From NCBI RefSeq assembly GCF_045310675.1, contig NZ_JBJHZZ010000009.1, positions 1 through 64,000 of the forward strand: a stretch of DNA of 64,000 bases, in the 5' to 3' direction. Shown in pieces: positions 16,175-23,777 of the stretch. The notes below the pieces were generated by a model. The model had not been told where the DNA came from. It saw only the letters and a program-made list of their open reading frames with translations, and searched no databases. How positions within the stretch are numbered: the first letter of the stretch is position 1; each line of letters opens with the position of its first letter. Position numbers and translations under genes: made by a program. The stretch is from Clostridium_AT stratigraminis. Its GTDB lineage: Bacteria; Bacillota; Clostridia; Clostridiales; Clostridiaceae.

Positions 16175-16308
16175 CTAGTTAATAATCATTTGGGCTCTTT
16201 TCTTTTTAGTGTCAATAACAAGAAAGGGTTCTATTTCCTCCAACAGTTGAATGGCATCATTATATCTTAAATAATATTAGCTTTTTCTTCTAAAGTCATA
16301 ATAATATG
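16175..16308 (-). pseudogene. Remnant of a LAGLIDADG-like homing endonuclease C-terminus (tentative)
   Basis: On the minus strand a short frame reads MTLEEKANII and then, after a one-base shift near 16277, YNDAIQLLEEIEPF followed by LVIDTKKKRAQMIIN and a TAG stop at 16175-16177. The pattern LLxEIxPFLVI...KRAQ resembles the end of LAGLIDADG endonucleases (LLxxIxPYLxIKxxQA). It has no proper start, contains a frameshift and a stop just upstream, and sits directly behind ssrA, a frequent integration site. I read it as a decayed fragment. It is too short for certainty and could be chance. Confidence 0.35.
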
Positions 16309-16605
16309 AACACTCTCCTCTTAGATATGTAACTATTATTGACAAATTAAGCTAAAAATATGTTTTAACAAGTTTTCTATGGAGGAATTTCTAATTTGTA
16401 AAAGATATACCAATATGAAGAATTTATTCAAGGAAAATAGAAAAGTATTCCGTAATTACGTAAATAGAAAATTAAATATTAAAAAGACTGTCAATAAAAG
16501 AGGATTTTGACATTTTATGTAGTAATAATATATAAGATTATTTTATACAAACAACTGCATAAATTTAAAAAATATAATTTAATTTATGATTGGAGGTGTT
16601 GATAT
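16309..16605. other. Intergenic region upstream of agrD-like gene
   Basis: AT-rich. Apart from a promoter (16507-16536) and the 6-bp inverted repeat TGTCAA / TTGACA (16489-16494 and 16507-16512) that overlaps its -35, I see no gene or stable structure. Confidence 0.5.
16507..16536 (+). promoter_or_regulatory. Promoter of the first agr locus
   Basis: A perfect -35 TTGACA (16507-16512), 18 bases, TATAAG (16531-16536). An inverted copy TGTCAA lies 12 bases upstream of the -35, a possible operator. Start codon of the peptide gene is 70 bases downstream. Confidence 0.55.
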
Positions 16606-16737
16606 ATGAAAAAATTCTATAAGCTTATTGGTTCAACTTTTTTAGGAATTGCAGCATTAATTACTATTGTAGGTCCTGCATCATTAAATTTAGTTGCTGT
16701 TGAAGAAATTCCTGAATCTATAAAACGTAATCGATAG
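16606..16737 (+). CDS. agrD: Cyclic autoinducer precursor, AgrD-like, without cysteine
   Basis: 43 residues, ATG at 16606 with GGAGGTG nine bases upstream. The layout is that of AgrD: a basic amphipathic N-terminus (MKKFYKLIGS), a hydrophobic middle, a short core around ASLNLVAV, then the charged recognition tail EEIPESIKRNR, matching the acidic E-x-P-x-S/L motif of AgrD leaders. The core has no Cys; Ser26 is the only residue placed to close a ring, which would give a lactone instead of the usual thiolactone. It lies ahead of a GHKL kinase and an AgrB-like protease. The alternative, that the peptide is not cyclised, cannot be excluded. Confidence 0.75.
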   Translation: MKKFYKLIGSTFLGIAALITIVGPASLNLVAVEEIPESIKRNR

Positions 16738-16760
16738 CTAAAAACAAAAAGTTTGTCAGA

Positions 16761-16786
16761 AATAGGGACAGACTACTGTCCCTATT
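16761..16786 (+). other. Perfect hairpin between agrD-like and kinase genes
   Basis: 11-bp stem AATAGGGACAG / CTGTCCCTATT with a 4-base loop and no T-run. Placed between the abundant small peptide gene and its kinase, it may set differential expression by RNA processing or stabilisation. Confidence 0.6.
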
Positions 16787-16813
16787 AAATATTCAAAGGA
16801 TGGGTACGATTTT

Positions 16814-18085
16814 ATGTTGATAAGAATTTATGACGTTCTTAATACTATCATCCAATCATTATTATTTGTGTGGATATGCAATTATATAGCCCCAGGAAAT
16901 TACAAAATACCAAAAATTAAGGTAATCATTTTAAGTGCACTAATATTTAGCGATATTTTCTTATTTACTACTTATAGTAATATAAATCCAAATGTTTCAA
17001 ACTTATTGGCACTGCTTATAGCATTATTACTACTAATCCTATTTTATAGAAAAACCATTATAGATGTCTTTGTAGGTTTTTTTGTAGCATATTTTCTTAT
17101 TACAATAACCAGTTATTTTACAGTAACTATTTATCAATACTATATTAGCAAACTGAATATTAATATTACCAATGAATTAAGCATGCTCATTTTTATATAC
17201 ATTCCTATATTTTTATTTTACTTACTGTTTTATAGATTAAGAAAATATATCCTTAATTTTGCTATGCATTTAAGGGGGCTCAAGCATTCAATAATTATCA
17301 TACAGATTATGACCTATGCCTTGCTTTTCATAAATATTTTTTTTCTAGACTGGATTACGGAAAATATGAATCCAGTAATTAAGGCTTTTTTATATAGTCT
17401 AGTCTTTATATGCTTTATTTTTGCAGCAATATATTTTGCAAAGATAAATGAGAAAGCAAAGGAAGTGGAGGCCTTAAACGAAGCTCTTAATAATAAAATT
17501 ATTGAACTTAAAAAGATAAAACATGATCATGGAAGTGAAATAAGCAGTATTTATGGAATGTATCGACTTGGCGATATGGACAGATTAGGCGAATTTTTAA
17601 AAAACATTGTAGAAAGAAATCAGACTTTTACTCCTGCAGTAAATGTTGATATAAAGTCTAACCCACTCATTGCCCCTGTATTGAATTTAGCCGTTAATGC
17701 AGGTATTAATGTAATAAATCTTGATGGTGCAGACTATGAAAAGTTACCATTAACAGTAAATGAGTTTTTAAAGCTCATTTCAAATATTATAAGAAATTCT
17801 ATAGATGCAGTAGAAAAGGTTGAAAATCCAATCATTAAGTATAATAGTTATAATAATTCTATGGGGATTGTTATTATGATAAGTAACAATGGCCCTAATA
17901 TTCCGCAGGAAATTAGAAATAAGATTTTTGAGGCGGGATTTAGCACAAAAGATAATAATGGTGATAGAGGATTGGGGCTTAGCATAGTAATGGATATTCT
18001 TAACAAATGTAATGGAAAGATTTCTATTAGGGATAATAGAGAATTTGTGCAATTCATACTTGAGCTTCCTTACAAAGCCTCTTAA
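16814..18085 (+). CDS. agrC: AgrC-like sensor histidine kinase, GHKL family
   Basis: 423 residues. About six transmembrane helices fill residues 1-215, the typical AgrC peptide-sensing domain, followed by a short coiled linker (residues 215-235). The phospho-acceptor His is in KKIKHDHGSEISSIYGM at about residue 237. The GHKL ATPase follows, with N-box LKLISNIIRNSIDAVEK, G1 SNNGPNIPQE and G2 GDRGLGLSIV. It would detect an extracellular cyclic peptide and phosphorylate a response regulator. No LytTR-type AgrA is encoded in the window, so the partner is elsewhere. Start at 16814 has AAAGGA 13 bases upstream, rather far. Order here is D-C-B, unlike the staphylococcal B-D-C-A. Confidence 0.85.
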   Translation: MLIRIYDVLNTIIQSLLFVWICNYIAPGNYKIPKIKVIILSALIFSDIFLFTTYSNINPNVSNLLALLIALLLLILFYRKTIIDVFVGFFVAYFLITITSYFTVTIYQYYISKLNINITNELSMLIFIYIPIFLFYLLFYRLRKYILNFAMHLRGLKHSIIIIQIMTYALLFINIFFLDWITENMNPVIKAFLYSLVFICFIFAAIYFAKINEKAKEVEALNEALNNKIIELKKIKHDHGSEISSIYGMYRLGDMDRLGEFLKNIVERNQTFTPAVNVDIKSNPLIAPVLNLAVNAGINVINLDGADYEKLPLTVNEFLKLISNIIRNSIDAVEKVENPIIKYNSYNNSMGIVIMISNNGPNIPQEIRNKIFEAGFSTKDNNGDRGLGLSIVMDILNKCNGKISIRDNREFVQFILELPYKAS

Positions 18086-18123
18086 AATAAAGAGTTTATT
18101 TAGAATTTGTAATATTAGGGAGA

Positions 18124-18699
18124 ATGTCAGTGAGAAGGTTAATTAAAAATTTTGCAGCATTTATTTCGAGAAAAAATGAATATACAAAAGATTTAGAAGA
18201 ACAAATAGAATATTCTTTAAGAATAACAGTGTTTGAAACCTTAAAGATTTTTGGAGTATTATTTTTCTTCAGTATATTGGGACATTCTGTTGAGGCTGCT
18301 GTAGCTGTTGGTACAATGGCTATAATAAAACCTTTTATTGGAGGATACCACGAAGACACACAGGTAGGGTGTTTTGCTGCAGCATTAGTTATTGTAGCAT
18401 GCGTTATTTATTTGAGTATTAATCTGAAAACTAATTTTATTTCAAAGCTTATTTTAAGTGGTGTATCTTTATATTGTATATGGAATCAGGCACCAGTGTT
18501 AAATCCTAAAATGACATTAACAAGAGTAGATTTAATTATGAGAAACAGAAAGGTTGGTCTGTTTCTTACCGCTCTATTTATTATTATTTCCCTAGTAACA
18601 TATAGATACGATTCAGTTTCTAATTCTATTTTGTGGATAATAGTTATTCAAGCATTATTAATGTTTAATAAAAGAAAACTAGGAAACATTAAAAATTGA
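18124..18699 (+). CDS. agrB: AgrB-like peptide-processing membrane protease (first agr locus)
   Basis: 191 residues with about five hydrophobic segments. The catalytic pair of the AgrB cysteine endopeptidase family is present in PFIGGYHEDTQVGC: His after GGY and Cys seven residues later. AgrB cleaves AgrD at the tail and forms the cyclic peptide in the membrane. The GGYHEDTQ form differs from the GGAHA form of the second AgrB in this window, which suggests specificity for the Cys-less precursor upstream. Start ATG at 18124 behind AGGGAGA. A strong terminator closes the locus 26 bases after the stop. Confidence 0.88.
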   Translation: MSVRRLIKNFAAFISRKNEYTKDLEEQIEYSLRITVFETLKIFGVLFFFSILGHSVEAAVAVGTMAIIKPFIGGYHEDTQVGCFAAALVIVACVIYLSINLKTNFISKLILSGVSLYCIWNQAPVLNPKMTLTRVDLIMRNRKVGLFLTALFIIISLVTYRYDSVSNSILWIIVIQALLMFNKRKLGNIKN

Positions 18700-18725
18700 T
18701 TTTAAATTATGTGGATATAATAATT

Positions 18726-18765
18726 AAAAGCCACGCTAAAGTAATATTTAGCGTGGCTTTTAATA
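18726..18765 (+). terminator. Intrinsic terminator of the first agr locus
   Basis: Perfect 15-bp stem AAAAGCCACGCTAAA / TTTAGCGTGGCTTTT with a 6-base loop; the A/T ends make it work in both directions. Confidence 0.9.
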
Positions 18766-19014
18766 TCCTAAAGAATTATGAAGCATATAAAATTAGGTCT
18801 CTGCAAAGAAGCATGCTCTTTTTAAGAAGTTATAGGAATATAGCAAAATAAATATATGCAGACTTGTTTTGTATGAGTGATAAATAAGCGTTGAATCACA
18901 CCAAGGTCATTCACATAAAAAAAACCCATAATGAAAAGAATATAATAAAGAATTAATATTAGGAGTATCAATGATATCTTTAGTTTTTAATAAATTCTAA
19001 ATGGAGGAATTATT
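18766..19014. other. Intergenic region, nothing firm
   Basis: About 250 AT-rich bases before the uracil-DNA glycosylase gene. A TATAAT at 18941 could be a -10 but lacks a -35 at proper spacing. No gene supported. Confidence 0.45.
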
Positions 19015-19593
19015 ATGGATTCAAGATTTGTACCTGTGATCTGGACAGAGGATAAAATACCTTTTGAAGCCGAAAGTTATTTGGAATGTGAAGTATGTAC
19101 CGCTAAATCTCGTATTATCTGGGGAGAAGGAAACCCAAAGGCACCTATTATCATTATTTTGGATAACCCAGGGGCTCGTGAAAATAAAGATGGACAAGAT
19201 TATGTTTGTGGAACAAGAGCTACGCTGCAATTGGCTTTAAATCAAATAAATCTTTCAGCTGATAACGTTTATATTACCTACTTATTGAAATGCAGGCCTC
19301 AAGGAAGTTATAATAAGGAAAAGGCAAGATCCTTCAGCAAACCATTTCTAGAAAAACAGATAGAAGCCATTCAGCCCAGATTTATAGTTTGTTTAGGAGA
19401 TGTTGTTGTTCAGTGGATGTTTGATAATAAAGATGCTCATGTAAAGGATTTACGCGGGAAATGGCATGTAATGATGGGATTTTCAACCATGGTTTCCTAT
19501 CACCCCTTAGCTGTAAGAAGAAGGCCTAATCTAATGAAGCAATTCATGGAGGACTTTGAAATGTTGTCACAACGTCTTATTGGTGATATCTAA
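19015..19593 (+). CDS. Uracil-DNA glycosylase superfamily protein, family 4-like
   Basis: 192 residues, ATG at 19015 with GGAGG nine bases upstream. The fold signature is clear: a CxxC near the N-terminus (LECEVCTAKS), the water-activating loop in the form LDNPGARENKDGQDYVCG, then YLLKCRP, RFIVCLGDVVV, and the C-terminal YHPLAVRRRPNL. Family 4 enzymes remove uracil from DNA and hold a 4Fe-4S cluster with four Cys. Here Cys25, Cys28 and Cys93 align, but the fourth expected Cys falls on Ser108 (SFSKPFLEKQI). The usual GEAPG motif is also altered to LDNPG. So cluster and activity are uncertain; it may be a divergent member. It stands alone between two agr loci. Confidence 0.8.
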   Translation: MDSRFVPVIWTEDKIPFEAESYLECEVCTAKSRIIWGEGNPKAPIIIILDNPGARENKDGQDYVCGTRATLQLALNQINLSADNVYITYLLKCRPQGSYNKEKARSFSKPFLEKQIEAIQPRFIVCLGDVVVQWMFDNKDAHVKDLRGKWHVMMGFSTMVSYHPLAVRRRPNLMKQFMEDFEMLSQRLIGDI

Positions 19594-19819
19594 ATTTCAA
19601 TATTAAAAAGAGTATTCGTTTATTATATTAATTCTATATTAGATGACTAAATTAATTTTTAAAATTAGTTCAGTAACATAATTAAATGTGAAAATTATAG
19701 CACTTAATACAGAATTCTGGTATAATGTAGCTAACTGAATTGATAATGGGAAATCTCGTTTATTGCTCTATTTTAAAAAATTAAATTAAGATATTAGAAA
19801 AGTTTGAGGAACTTATGTC
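19594..19819. other. Leader region of the second agr locus
   Basis: AT-rich, holds an AT-only hairpin near 19650 and the extended -10 promoter at 19718-19726. No ORF. Confidence 0.5.
19718..19726 (+). promoter_or_regulatory. Extended -10 promoter of the second agr locus
   Basis: TGGTATAAT, an extended -10 (TG-N-TATAAT). No good -35 at 17 bases, as is common for extended -10 promoters. The first gene starts 94 bases downstream. Confidence 0.55.
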
Positions 19820-20377
19820 ATGATAGAAACTATACTCCTTGCTATGCTTGTGGCTAAACTAAAAGGGTACAAGCTGAACCCCATTTTTAGGTCTTGGGAA
19901 ATATATCCTATACTTTTTTTTGCGATTTTTTATGTGTTTTTAAATGCAGAAGTGTTTTTGGGAAAGTATAACTTAATAAAATATGCAGGCATCTTAGAGA
20001 AAGTTTACTTTTGTACATTTTTCCTTTTAATTATTAAATATAAACAGTATGTTAACGCAATATTTGGTTCTGCAGCTGTTATAATAGGAACAGTATTAAA
20101 CAAGATAGTAATTTCGGCAAACAACGGAAAAATGCCGGTGTATCCAACTTTATCTTATATTACTGGATATATTAAGCCAGATACTTTTTTGAAAGTTAAG
20201 GATATACATATTATTGGAAGTTCCATAAGTAATTTGAAATTATTAACTGATTATATTGATATTGGCTACAGCATTTTAAGTATAGGTGATTTATTTATAA
20301 GAGCATTTGTTTTTATTATTATTTATGGCTGTATTAAAAGTGTTATAGAATTAAAAGAAAAAAGTTTGATGAATTAA
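19820..20377 (+). CDS. DUF5317 family membrane protein
   Basis: 185 residues, strongly hydrophobic, about four to five membrane segments. The short conserved features of DUF5317 are visible: NNGKMPVYP in the middle and LSIGDLFIR before the last helix. Function is unknown for the family. It is the first gene of a short operon with a sensor-like membrane protein, AgrB and AgrD, which suggests a role linked to peptide signalling, but family members also occur away from agr genes. The start at 19820 has GAGGAA upstream. Confidence 0.7.
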   Translation: MIETILLAMLVAKLKGYKLNPIFRSWEIYPILFFAIFYVFLNAEVFLGKYNLIKYAGILEKVYFCTFFLLIIKYKQYVNAIFGSAAVIIGTVLNKIVISANNGKMPVYPTLSYITGYIKPDTFLKVKDIHIIGSSISNLKLLTDYIDIGYSILSIGDLFIRAFVFIIIYGCIKSVIELKEKSLMN

Positions 20378-20422
20378 TTTAAAGCAATATTTATAATCTA
20401 TTTTTACTAAGGGAGATAGGGT

Positions 20423-20893
20423 ATGTTATTAAGAGTATCATTTTTGGAGTTTTTATTAAGGGGAATTCCTGAAAGTCTGCTATTCTATTTAGCGGCTTAT
20501 GCATATGCAAAATATAAAATTCAATTTAAGAGATATTTTCTTTCTTGTATGCTTCAATCTGTAATTGTCTATCTTATTCGATTCCTTCCAATACAAAATG
20601 GTACAGATGCAATATTGAATTTAATCTTACTTATTACATTATCAGTAATTATAAATAAATTTGAAATTATTCAATCTATTAGAGCTGGTATTATTATAAT
20701 TCTACTTGAATTTATATGTGAAGCATTTAATGTTTTTTTCATTCAGTATATTCTAAAAAAAGATATTAATCTTCTTTTTAATAATCCTATGTTAAAAATA
20801 TTATATTCTTACCCTTCCTTGCTGTTATTTGGATGCTTCGCAATTTGCTATTATATTAGATTAAGTAAAAGAAATGAGTTGAAGAGTATATAA
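20423..20893 (+). CDS. Agr-linked integral membrane protein, resembles an AgrC sensor domain without kinase
   Basis: 156 residues with about five transmembrane helices and a short basic tail. The opening (FLEFLLRGIPESLLFYLAAY) and the middle (VYLIRFLPIQNGTDAILN) look like the membrane sensor part of GHKL peptide-receptor kinases. The protein ends at RLSKRNELKSI, just where the kinase linker should begin. Proteins of this kind are often found beside agrB in clostridia. There is no trace of a lost kinase domain downstream: agrB starts one base after the stop codon. It could be a signal-binding accessory, a decoy receptor, or a partner of another kinase; this is inference. Confidence 0.6.
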   Translation: MLLRVSFLEFLLRGIPESLLFYLAAYAYAKYKIQFKRYFLSCMLQSVIVYLIRFLPIQNGTDAILNLILLITLSVIINKFEIIQSIRAGIIIILLEFICEAFNVFFIQYILKKDINLLFNNPMLKILYSYPSLLLFGCFAICYYIRLSKRNELKSI

Positions 20894-20894
20894 T

Positions 20895-21554
20895 ATGGAA
20901 AGGCTTACAAATAATATAGCTGCCAAAATTTCCGAGGAATTAAAATTAGATAATGATAAAAGAGACGTAATTGCTTATGGTATGTTTGCCATAATAGATA
21001 TTGCTTTTTCTATCTTTCTTGTTATTATTTTTGGACTATTTTTTCACGTTACAATAGAGGCGCTTATAGTTTGTCTTACTGGAAGCATTCTACGAAAATA
21101 CTCTGGTGGTGCACATGCAGCTTCTCCAGGTAAATGTGCTGCAATAACAACTATAGTTTGTATTGGGTTAGCTTTATTTTTAAAACTTCTAATTGCTAAT
21201 ATAATTACTCCAAGTGTATTATATATTCTTGGCATTGTAATTTATGTAATAAGCTATTATCTGATTTATAAGCTAGCGCCTGTTGACAGCCCTTCAAAAC
21301 CAATTAAGAAGAAAGAAAAAAAAGACAGGATGAAAAAAGGCTCCAGTTTAGTTTTAAGCATTTACACAATACTTGTTATAGCTAGTTTAGGTATTTATTT
21401 TTACACGAAAAATAAAAGTTTTTTAGTGTATTCTTCATGTGTTTATGGTGGTACTATGTGGCAGGCATTTACCCTTACAAAAGCAGGACATAGTACAGTG
21501 CATAATATGGATAAGTTTTTAAGTCGAATATTTGCATATAAAAAAAGGAGGTGA
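20895..21554 (+). CDS. agrB: AgrB peptide-processing membrane protease (second agr locus)
   Basis: 219 residues, about five to six membrane segments, with a basic cytoplasmic stretch near residue 135-150 (KPIKKKEKKDRMKKG). The active site has the standard AgrB form RKYSGGAHAASPGKC, with His and Cys seven residues apart. The stop codon TGA lies inside the ribosome binding site of the next gene (AAGGAGGTGA), so translation is coupled to the peptide precursor agrD. It would cleave and cyclise that precursor. Confidence 0.93.
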   Translation: MERLTNNIAAKISEELKLDNDKRDVIAYGMFAIIDIAFSIFLVIIFGLFFHVTIEALIVCLTGSILRKYSGGAHAASPGKCAAITTIVCIGLALFLKLLIANIITPSVLYILGIVIYVISYYLIYKLAPVDSPSKPIKKKEKKDRMKKGSSLVLSIYTILVIASLGIYFYTKNKSFLVYSSCVYGGTMWQAFTLTKAGHSTVHNMDKFLSRIFAYKKRR

Positions 21555-21559
21555 GCGAA

Positions 21560-21685
21560 ATGAAAAAAAGACTATTAGTAATGGTTGCAGCTGCTGCAAC
21601 TTTAGTAGCTTCTATTGTAGCATCATCAGCTTGTTTTTTCTTTAATTATCAGCCAGAAGAACCAAAATCCTTAAGAGAAGAATAA
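21560..21685 (+). CDS. agrD: Cyclic autoinducer precursor AgrD (canonical, Cys type)
   Basis: 41 residues, ATG at 21560 directly behind a near-perfect AAGGAGGTGA. Basic N-terminus (MKKRLLVMV), Ala/Val-rich amphipathic helix, core SSACFFFNY, and recognition tail QPEEPKSLREE. Cys25 can form a thiolactone. By analogy with clostridial peptides that end just before a His/Tyr-Gln-Pro-Glu-Glu-Pro tail, the ring is likely Cys25 to Asn29 (CFFFN) with a short exocyclic tail; this ring assignment is inferred. A terminator follows. Confidence 0.9.
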   Translation: MKKRLLVMVAAAATLVASIVASSACFFFNYQPEEPKSLREE

Positions 21686-21689
21686 TTAT

Positions 21690-21718
21690 AAGGTCGGTTA
21701 TCCGGCCTTGACATTTTT
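21690..21718 (+). terminator. Intrinsic terminator of the second agr locus
   Basis: AAGGTCGG / CCGGCCTT stem (one G-T) with loop TTAT, then GACATTTTT. Confidence 0.82.
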
Positions 21719-21742
21719 AAATTTTAACAAGGTAGTGAAAGC

Positions 21743-23434
21743 ATGAGCAAAATAGACGATGAAAAAAAGCAGATAAATGATATAGTATCAGTAGTAAAAT
21801 TAACTTCGCTTTTATTTTCAGGAATGGGTTTTTTTAAATTTATATTTAATTATTATAAAATACCTTTAGATAATTCAAGTTACACATTAACTATGGTTAT
21901 GGGTATAATTATAATAGTAGTGTTTGTTTTATCACTAGTTTATTCCATTTGGGCTTTTTCAACTACTAAAAAGTTTAATAAAAAATATATTGCACGAATT
22001 CAGTTAATAGAAAATTTTATATTTATTTTTATATTCTTGGTCATCATACTTATTACAAATGCACAAGAAAGCGACTTTAAATTTTTGTTCTTATTTATTA
22101 TTTTAACCACTACTATTCAATCAGGTATGAAACAAGGTGCGGTAATTGCCTTTTTATCTTCTGCCTTAATCTTAGCTATGGATTTAATATATGGACCTCA
22201 TACAGGCGAAAATATATATTTTGAAAAGGACTTAATAATAGCTGGCGTTTTTGTACTTACTGCATGGACACTCGGTTTTTATGTAAAAACTGAAAGTGAA
22301 CATATAAGAAAGCTGAAAAACCTTGCAAATGAAGATGGGCTTACTGAAGTGTACAACCATAGATTCTTTCATGAAGCTTTACTTGAGAAAATAAAATCTT
22401 ATGAAATAGATAAAAAGCCTATTTCATTAATATTTTTAGATATAGATCATTTCAAAAATTATAATGACCTTTATGGGCACCAAAAGGGTGATGAGGTACT
22501 GAAAACTATTGGACTTATCCTTAAGAACAATGTGAGAGAGGAAGATATTGTTGCTAGGTACGGAGGAGAGGAATTTTCTATCATACTACCTGCTACATCG
22601 GAACAAACTGCAATTAATATAGCAGAAAATATTAGAATTAAAATTCAAGAAACACCTTTTGAAGGGGAAGAGAATCAGCCCCATGGCAAATTAACTGCTT
22701 CTATTGGGGTATCGGTTTTTCCTGACAAGGCAAAAAATGATGTTGAGCTAATTAAATCCGCTGATGATGCCCTTTATAGAGCAAAGTTCTTTAATAAAAA
22801 TAGGGTTGAAGTTTATTATTCAATATTAGATGAGTTAAAAGAAGATATTGAAGATAAGCATATAGATCTTATTACTTCCATTAAAACCTTAATAAGCGTT
22901 ATTAATGCGAAAGATAGATATACCTATGGTCATGTTGAAAGGGTTGTAGTATACAGCAGAATGCTTGCAGAAAAGCTTAATTTATGTGCTGAAGATAAGA
23001 AAAAACTAATTTATGGAGCCTATATGCACGACATTGGTAAAATTAATATAATGGAAGAAATTTTAAATAAGAAAATGCCATTAACTAAAGAGGAATGGGA
23101 AATATTGAAGCAGCATCCTGAGAATGGAGTGGAGATAATAAAGCCAGTAGAATCTTTAGACGAAATTGTTCCACTGATATTACATCATCATGAAAGATAC
23201 GATGGAAAGGGATACCCAGATAACTTAAAAGGTGAAGATATACCTTACCTTGCCAGAGTTTTAACAGTAGTTGACTGTTTTGATGCCATGACTTCAAACA
23301 GACCTTATTCAAAAAGGAAAACTCATGATGAGGCTATTGAAGAGCTAAAAACCTGCAGCGGAACACAGTTTGATCCAACGATCGCTGAGGCCTTTATCGA
23401 AGTTATTGAAGAAAACAATGCTAAAATAATTTAA
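21743..23434 (+). CDS. Membrane-bound diguanylate cyclase / HD-GYP phosphodiesterase
   Basis: 563 residues. Residues 1-185 hold about six transmembrane helices without a recognisable ligand domain. A GGDEF domain follows (about 195-355) with the active site ARYGGEEFSII and an intact inhibitory site RxxD (REED) five residues before it. The HD-GYP domain (about 375-555) has YGHVERV, YMHDIGKINI, LKQHPENG, LHHHERYDGKGYP and VDCFDAM, all ligands in place. Both domains look catalytically competent, so it could make and break c-di-GMP; which direction dominates cannot be read from sequence. It has its own terminator. c-di-GMP often controls type IV pili and adhesion, and a Tad pilus operon lies 7 kb away. 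Confidence 0.93.
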   Translation: MSKIDDEKKQINDIVSVVKLTSLLFSGMGFFKFIFNYYKIPLDNSSYTLTMVMGIIIIVVFVLSLVYSIWAFSTTKKFNKKYIARIQLIENFIFIFIFLVIILITNAQESDFKFLFLFIILTTTIQSGMKQGAVIAFLSSALILAMDLIYGPHTGENIYFEKDLIIAGVFVLTAWTLGFYVKTESEHIRKLKNLANEDGLTEVYNHRFFHEALLEKIKSYEIDKKPISLIFLDIDHFKNYNDLYGHQKGDEVLKTIGLILKNNVREEDIVARYGGEEFSIILPATSEQTAINIAENIRIKIQETPFEGEENQPHGKLTASIGVSVFPDKAKNDVELIKSADDALYRAKFFNKNRVEVYYSILDELKEDIEDKHIDLITSIKTLISVINAKDRYTYGHVERVVVYSRMLAEKLNLCAEDKKKLIYGAYMHDIGKINIMEEILNKKMPLTKEEWEILKQHPENGVEIIKPVESLDEIVPLILHHHERYDGKGYPDNLKGEDIPYLARVLTVVDCFDAMTSNRPYSKRKTHDEAIEELKTCSGTQFDPTIAEAFIEVIEENNAKII

Positions 23435-23460
23435 TAGAAGAAAGAATTCTAGGCAAAATA

Positions 23461-23494
23461 AAAGTCCAGTGGTTCACTGGACTTATTTTAATTG
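23461..23494 (+). terminator. Intrinsic terminator
   Basis: Perfect 10-bp stem AAGTCCAGTG / CACTGGACTT with loop GTT, tail ATTTTAATT, 27 bases after the GGDEF/HD-GYP gene. Confidence 0.9.
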
Positions 23495-23578
23495 TAGAAA
23501 TATCTAAAGTAAGCTTAAATGCATCAAGTATAAAATATTAATTATTTCTAATGATATGATTAAGAGGAGATGATGAGC

Positions 23579-23755
23579 TTGAAAAAAGAAAGATTAGAAG
23601 AAATATTAGAATCTTATGGCATTATAGATGTTACATATAAAAATAATCCTGTTTGGCTTGAGAGTATCGGTACAGACAAAGATGGAGTTATACAAGTAAG
23701 AGATTTAAAGACAGATAAAATTATGATGGTAAACATTAGTGACTTAGATGGATAA
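23579..23755 (+). CDS. H-type small acid-soluble spore protein
   Basis: 58 residues from the TTG at 23579, which has GAGGAG nine bases upstream; the two ATG codons at 23570 and 23573 lie too close to that site. The sequence pattern RLEEILESYGIIDVTYKNNP, then VWLESIG, matches the SspH family of minor spore proteins (typical length about 59). These are made in the forespore late in sporulation. A sigma-G promoter is expected, but I could not pick one with confidence. It supports a spore-forming host. Confidence 0.8.
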   Translation: MKKERLEEILESYGIIDVTYKNNPVWLESIGTDKDGVIQVRDLKTDKIMMVNISDLDG

Positions 23756-23777
23756 TTATTATTAAAACTTTGAATGA

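Noticed and set aside
16761..16786. Terminator splitting agrD from agrC
   Set aside because: The hairpin is perfect but has no T-run on either side, so it was listed as a structural element only.
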